From Deltaproteobacteria bacterium (GTDB lineage Bacteria; Desulfobacterota; Binatia; Binatales; Binataceae): DNA of 64,000 bases. This document shows, one piece after another, positions 60,671 through 64,000 of this stretch (the stretch's first letter is position 1; each line of letters opens with the position of its first letter). A model generated the notes under the pieces. It worked only from the letters and a program-made list of their open reading frames with translations. It did no database searches and was not told where the DNA came from. The DNA lies in contig JAKBMB010000009.1 in the NCBI GenBank assembly GCA_021831785.1, positions 88,711 through 152,710 of the forward strand, given 5' to 3'. A program made the position numbers and the translations under genes.

Positions 60671-61537
60671 TTACGACAAGAGAAGCTCGCGCAGGCGTGG
60701 CCGTAAACTAGCAGCCAGATCCGGCCTTTTCAAGGCGTAGGCCACCTGAGCCAGGACGAAGCCGACGCGGTCGCCGAGGTCGTAGCGCGCGCCTGTAAAC
60801 TGGTATCCATAAAGCGCGCGATGCTCGGCCAGAGCCAAGAGCGCGTCAGTGAGCTGAATTTCGCCGCCGACACCCGGCTCGGCGTGTTCCAGCAGGCCAA
60901 AAATTTCCGGCGGCAGGACGTACCGGCCCATGATCGCAAGTTGACTCGGGGCACGCTCCGGCGAAGGTTTTTCGACCATTCCGCTGATACGGTAAATGTG
61001 CTCGCCGGTTTTGCTGCCCTCAACGATGCCGTACTTGGACACCTCGCTGCGTGGAACCTCCAGCAGCGCGACTGCCGGCGCGGTTTGGCCCTCAGCCACG
61101 TCCAGCAACTGCCTCAACAGCGGCGGTTGGCAGTCGAAGATGTCATCGGGCAGCATCACGGCGAACGGTTCCCCGCCAACCGCGCTTTTGGCCTGCAAAA
61201 CCGCGTGGCCGAGACCCAACGGCTGATGCTGCTCGACGGCCGTGATGCGCGCCAGCTTGCCTACCGACTGCACTAAATCGAGCAATTCGAGTTTCTCGCG
61301 TTCCTCCAGCGCGCGTTCCAGCTCGGGCGCCGGCGCGAAGTGCTCGATGAGCGAGGTCTTGCCCGGGCTGATGACGAAAATGATCTCCTCGATTCCCGAG
61401 CGCGCCGCCTCCTCGGCTACGAGCTGGATCGCCGGCGTATCCACTACCGGCAGCAATTCCTTGGGCACCACCTTGGTCACCGGCAGCATCCGAGTTCCCA
61501 ACCCGGCAGCTAAGATGACCGCTTTACGGACTTTCAT
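60671..61537 (-). CDS. galU: UTP-glucose-1-phosphate uridylyltransferase
   Basis: Makes UDP-glucose, precursor of envelope polysaccharides and, through UDP-glucuronate, of the Arn pathway sugar. The 288-residue protein has AVILAAGLGTRMLPVTKVVP with the nucleotide-binding loop and Lys, LPVVDTPAIQLVAEEAARSG, EQHQPLGLGHAVLQAKSAVG, VMLPDDIFDCQPPLLRQLLD, GMVEKPSPERAPSQLAIMGR, YVLPPEIF and GARYDLGDRVGFVLAQVAYA. Complete. Confidence 0.96.
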   Translation of the reverse strand: MKVRKAVILAAGLGTRMLPVTKVVPKELLPVVDTPAIQLVAEEAARSGIEEIIFVISPGKTSLIEHFAPAPELERALEEREKLELLDLVQSVGKLARITAVEQHQPLGLGHAVLQAKSAVGGEPFAVMLPDDIFDCQPPLLRQLLDVAEGQTAPAVALLEVPRSEVSKYGIVEGSKTGEHIYRISGMVEKPSPERAPSQLAIMGRYVLPPEIFGLLEHAEPGVGGEIQLTDALLALAEHRALYGYQFTGARYDLGDRVGFVLAQVAYALKRPDLAASLRPRLRELLLS

Positions 61538-61688
61538 CTGGTGCTCCTGGCGCCATTGGCCGCGCGAACCCGCAGACGCGGCCGCGCGCGGCTGACTCCT
61601 TAAGCCCTTTGGGTGCGCCGCTCGCAGCGCCTGACGGGTGAGACCTTTGATCGTAGTGGGCGCTTGCTGCTAAGTAAAGTTGAGGCTG

Positions 61689-62861
61689 ATGCTGACGGCT
61701 TATTTGGACGCCTTTTCGGGCGCGGCCGGCGACATGTTGGTCGCCGCGGCTATTGACGCGGGTGCCGACTTTGAGGCACTCAAGCGCGCGCTCGCCGCGC
61801 TGCCGCTGGCCGGTTATGAACTGCGGCTCGAATCGAAAACGGTCAGCGGAATCGCCGCGCGACGGTTCGTGGTCGAGGTCTTGGCGCCGCAGCCCGAGCG
61901 AAGGCTCGATGACATCCGCGCCATAATCGGCGCCGGCGCGCTCGCCGATGAGCTTAAGCACAATGTAATGCGAGTCTTCGAGGCGTTGGCCGAGGCCGAG
62001 GCCAAGGTGCATCGCATCGCTACCGACCAGGTCCATTTCCACGAAGTTGGCGCGGTTGACTCGATTATCGATGTCGTGGGTGCGGTCTGGGCCTTCGAGG
62101 CCCTGCGCGTAAATCGCCTTTTGGTATCGCCCCTGCCGATGGGGCGCGGCCTGATCGCCGCGCGTCATGGCCCGCTGCCGGTTCCGGCGCCCGCCACAGT
62201 GGAACTGCTTGCGGGCTTTCCGGTGCGCCTACACGATGGGGAGGGCGAGATGGTCACGCCGACCGCCGCGGCGCTGATCAAGGCGCTGGCGCAACCGGCG
62301 CCGCTGCCGCTCGGGTTTGAAATCCAGCGCGTCGGTTACGGCGCCGGGAGCCGGGATTACGCCGACCGGCCGAACCTATTGCGGCTTATCCTTGGCCGCG
62401 AGGTCGGCCCGGTGGGCGATGACCGCTTACTCGCGGTCGAAACCAATATCGACGATCTGAACCCGCAGATCTACGGTCATCTGTGCGAACGGCTTTTCGC
62501 CGCCGGCGCGCGCGACGTGACGATTACCCCTACGATCATGAAAAAGGGGCGCCCGGGTGTAATCGTATCAGTGTTGGTTGAACCGGGGCTGCGCGAGGCG
62601 ATCGTACGCGAGCTTTTTGCCGAGACCGGCACATTGGGCGTGCGCTGGCACGAGATCGAGCGTGCGCTGGCGCCGCGGGAGAGCCGAAAAGTTGAGACGC
62701 GCTTCGGGTCGATCCAGGTCAAAGTGTCCGGGTTCGCCGGCCAGACGCCGCGGTTCGCGCCCGAGTACGAGGATTGCCGCGCGGCGGCGATAAGGCACGC
62801 AGTGCCGCTGCAAGTCGTGATGGAAGAGGCGCGGACAGCGGCGCGCCGGCAACTGGGATAA
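61689..62861 (+). CDS. larC: Nickel insertion protein for lactate-racemase-type cofactor
   Basis: A 390-residue LarC, which inserts nickel into the pyridinium bis-thiocarboxylate cofactor. YLDAFSGAAGDMLVAAAIDA at the start, VHRIATDQVHFHEVGAVDSI with metal-type His and Glu, LPVPAPATVELLAGFPV, EMVTPTAAALIKAL, DDRLLAVETNIDDLNPQIYG and VTITPTIMKKGRPGVIVSVL. The whole protein is in one frame, unlike Lactobacillus plantarum, in which full-length LarC needs a programmed frameshift. larA, larB and larE are not in the window. ATG 61689 chosen over TTG 61680. queE follows after four bases. Confidence 0.92.
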   Translation: MLTAYLDAFSGAAGDMLVAAAIDAGADFEALKRALAALPLAGYELRLESKTVSGIAARRFVVEVLAPQPERRLDDIRAIIGAGALADELKHNVMRVFEALAEAEAKVHRIATDQVHFHEVGAVDSIIDVVGAVWAFEALRVNRLLVSPLPMGRGLIAARHGPLPVPAPATVELLAGFPVRLHDGEGEMVTPTAAALIKALAQPAPLPLGFEIQRVGYGAGSRDYADRPNLLRLILGREVGPVGDDRLLAVETNIDDLNPQIYGHLCERLFAAGARDVTITPTIMKKGRPGVIVSVLVEPGLREAIVRELFAETGTLGVRWHEIERALAPRESRKVETRFGSIQVKVSGFAGQTPRFAPEYEDCRAAAIRHAVPLQVVMEEARTAARRQLG

Positions 62862-62865
62862 AGCG

Positions 62866-63519
62866 GTGAAACCGGGCTCCCTGCTGGTCAACGAAATCTT
62901 CTACAGCATCCAGGGCGAGTCGACGCACGCCGGCCGGCCATGCGTGTTCGTGCGCCTTACCGGCTGCGATCTGCGCTGCAGCTACTGCGACACCGAATAT
63001 AGCTTTTACGAAGGCCGGACGATCCCTATCGGCGAGATCGTGCAACAGGTGCTCGCTCACGGCTGCGGCCTTGCGGAAGTCACCGGCGGCGAGCCCCTGT
63101 TGCAGGCAAACGTCTATGAACTTATCGGGGCGCTGCTCGGCGCGGGGCTTACGGTGATGGTTGAAACCTCGGGCGCGGCGGACTTAAGCCGGCTCGACCC
63201 GCGCGTGGTCAAGATAATGGACCTAAAATGTCCGGGCAGCGGCGAGGCCCATCGCAACCTGTGGCAGAACCTGGCGTGGCTTACGCCGCGCGATGAGGTC
63301 AAGTTCGTGCTCAGCGGTCGCGCCGATTACGAATGGGCGCGCAACGTGATGTACGAGCACGCTCTGTCGGAGCGAGTTAACGCGGTGCTGCTGAGCTGCG
63401 CCTTCGGGCGGCTTGAGCCGCTTAAGCTCGCGCAATGGATGCTCGAAGACCGGCTGCCGGCGCGGTTCCAGCTCCAGCTTCACAAGTATGTCTGGTCCCC
63501 GCACACGCGCGGCGTTTGA
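62866..63519 (+). CDS. queE: 7-carboxy-7-deazaguanine synthase
   Basis: A 217-residue radical SAM enzyme of queuosine synthesis, converting 6-carboxytetrahydropterin to 7-carboxy-7-deazaguanine. GTG 62866, four bases after larC. VNEIFYSIQGESTHAGRPCV, FVRLTGCDLRCSYCDTEYSF with the CxxxCxxC cluster, EVTGGEPLLQANVYELIGAL, VETSGAADLSRL and MDLKCPGSGEAHRN are all present. Complete length. Confidence 0.95.
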   Translation: MKPGSLLVNEIFYSIQGESTHAGRPCVFVRLTGCDLRCSYCDTEYSFYEGRTIPIGEIVQQVLAHGCGLAEVTGGEPLLQANVYELIGALLGAGLTVMVETSGAADLSRLDPRVVKIMDLKCPGSGEAHRNLWQNLAWLTPRDEVKFVLSGRADYEWARNVMYEHALSERVNAVLLSCAFGRLEPLKLAQWMLEDRLPARFQLQLHKYVWSPHTRGV

Positions 63520-63600
63520 GCCCACGCAAGGCCGGGGGTTGATGTTGTTCAAGTCGGCGCGGCTCGATATGGCCGTTAAAGCGCCGGCCCGAGAGCAGCG

Positions 63601-63999
63601 CTACGCTTTGGGGGCGGACATCTGAGCCTTTTCGTGGCTCTCGAACGTCCCTTCGGGGCCGCGCCCCACAGTGCCGATCCCGTAGCGATCCAGCATGCGA
63701 TAAAGCGTGGAGCGCGAAACGCCGAGCAGGCTCGCGGCGCGCCGGCGATTGCCGCCGGTCTTTTTGAGCGAGCGCAACAGCGTATCCTTCATCACCTCGT
63801 GAAGAGAAAGCCCGCTCGCCGCTGCCGCGCCCTCCGCCGGACTCGGGGCGAGCGGTTTGTCGGGCATGGCCGCCGCCGCGGGCGCGGGTTGGCTCAGGTG
63901 AGTGGGCAGGTGGGGGAGGTCGATGCGCTCTTGGGGGGCGAACAGGACGGCGTGCTCGAGGGCGTGGGCGAGTTCGCGCACGTTGCCCGGCCAGGGGTA
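63601..63999 (-). CDS. Sigma-54-dependent regulator, C-terminal part
   Basis: Enters from beyond the window's right edge. The minus strand reads YPWPGNVRELAHALEHAVLF, the end of the AAA+ sigma-54 activator domain, then a Pro/Ala-rich linker and a Fis-type helix-turn-helix: LSLHEVMKDTLLRSLKKTGG, NRRRAASLLGVSRSTLYRML, DRYGIG. It would activate RpoN promoters, probably as a response regulator of a two-component system; the receiver domain lies outside. Confidence 0.93.
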   Translation of the reverse strand, partial: YPWPGNVRELAHALEHAVLFAPQERIDLPHLPTHLSQPAPAAAAMPDKPLAPSPAEGAAAASGLSLHEVMKDTLLRSLKKTGGNRRRAASLLGVSRSTLYRMLDRYGIGTVGRGPEGTFESHEKAQMSAPKA

Positions 64000-64000
64000 G

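Overview
The window is 64 kb of high-GC DNA from a Gram-negative bacterium. Lipid A modification genes (arnT, arnC, split arnA, arnD), lgt, rsmI, ispE and an arrangement in which a class V aminotransferase, serA and purA sit together fit a deltaproteobacterial, Binatota-like or similarly deep lineage. A fructose-1,6-bisphosphate aldolase/phosphatase of the archaeal and deep-branching bacterial type supports a lineage outside the well-studied proteobacteria. The taxonomic call is inference.

Layout. 0-2.5 kb: 3' part of leuS and an enoyl-CoA hydratase-like gene. 2.7-8.6 kb: an accessory graveyard with two intact PIN-toxin modules, an intact HigBA module, and wrecked pieces of a conjugative relaxase, a MazF toxin, a Gp49/RelE-type toxin and a tyrosine recombinase whose two ends lie in opposite orientations. 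8.6-24.3 kb: SDR, GalT-like protein, serine and purine genes, the Arn lipid A cluster, mmsA, a PEBP protein and an ABM/zinc-ribbon protein. 24.5-31.2 kb: DLH-SnoaL fusion, 3-hydroxyacyl-CoA dehydrogenase, and a compact D-erythronate-type operon denD-otnK-otnC-otnI. 31.7-35.6 kb: 5-oxoprolinase genes pxpB-pxpC with ycsI on the minus strand and divergent pxpA. 35.7-42.5 kb: rsmI, purU, DUF1122, ispE, meaB and a phosphoesterase. 42.5-44.5 kb: a tRNA-Met(CAT) and a 1.9 kb islet bounded by a copy of its 3' end. 44.5-57.4 kb: envelope, tRNA-quality-control, protease and repair genes plus FBPA/P. 57.5-60.7 kb: a 3.0 kb islet bounded by tRNA-Ala(CGC) and a copy of its 3' end, carrying a NotI-like restriction-modification pair. 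60.7-64 kb: galU, larC, queE and the end of a sigma-54 regulator.

Main points for a second look: (1) two very small tRNA-bounded islets, one made almost wholly of undescribed small proteins (GRRGG-type helix proteins, a coiled coil, duplicated double zinc ribbons); (2) four accessory genes (recombinase, relaxase, Gp49-type toxin, NotI-like endonuclease) each interrupted by an in-frame TAG, with the methyltransferase left intact; (3) a miniature-element family with about 25 bp imperfect terminal inverted repeats, three copies in the window, one with a second miniature element inserted in it and flanked by a 9 bp duplication.

Most metabolic genes look ordinary and intact. Starts were chosen by ribosome-binding sites and family alignment from memory; no database search was possible.
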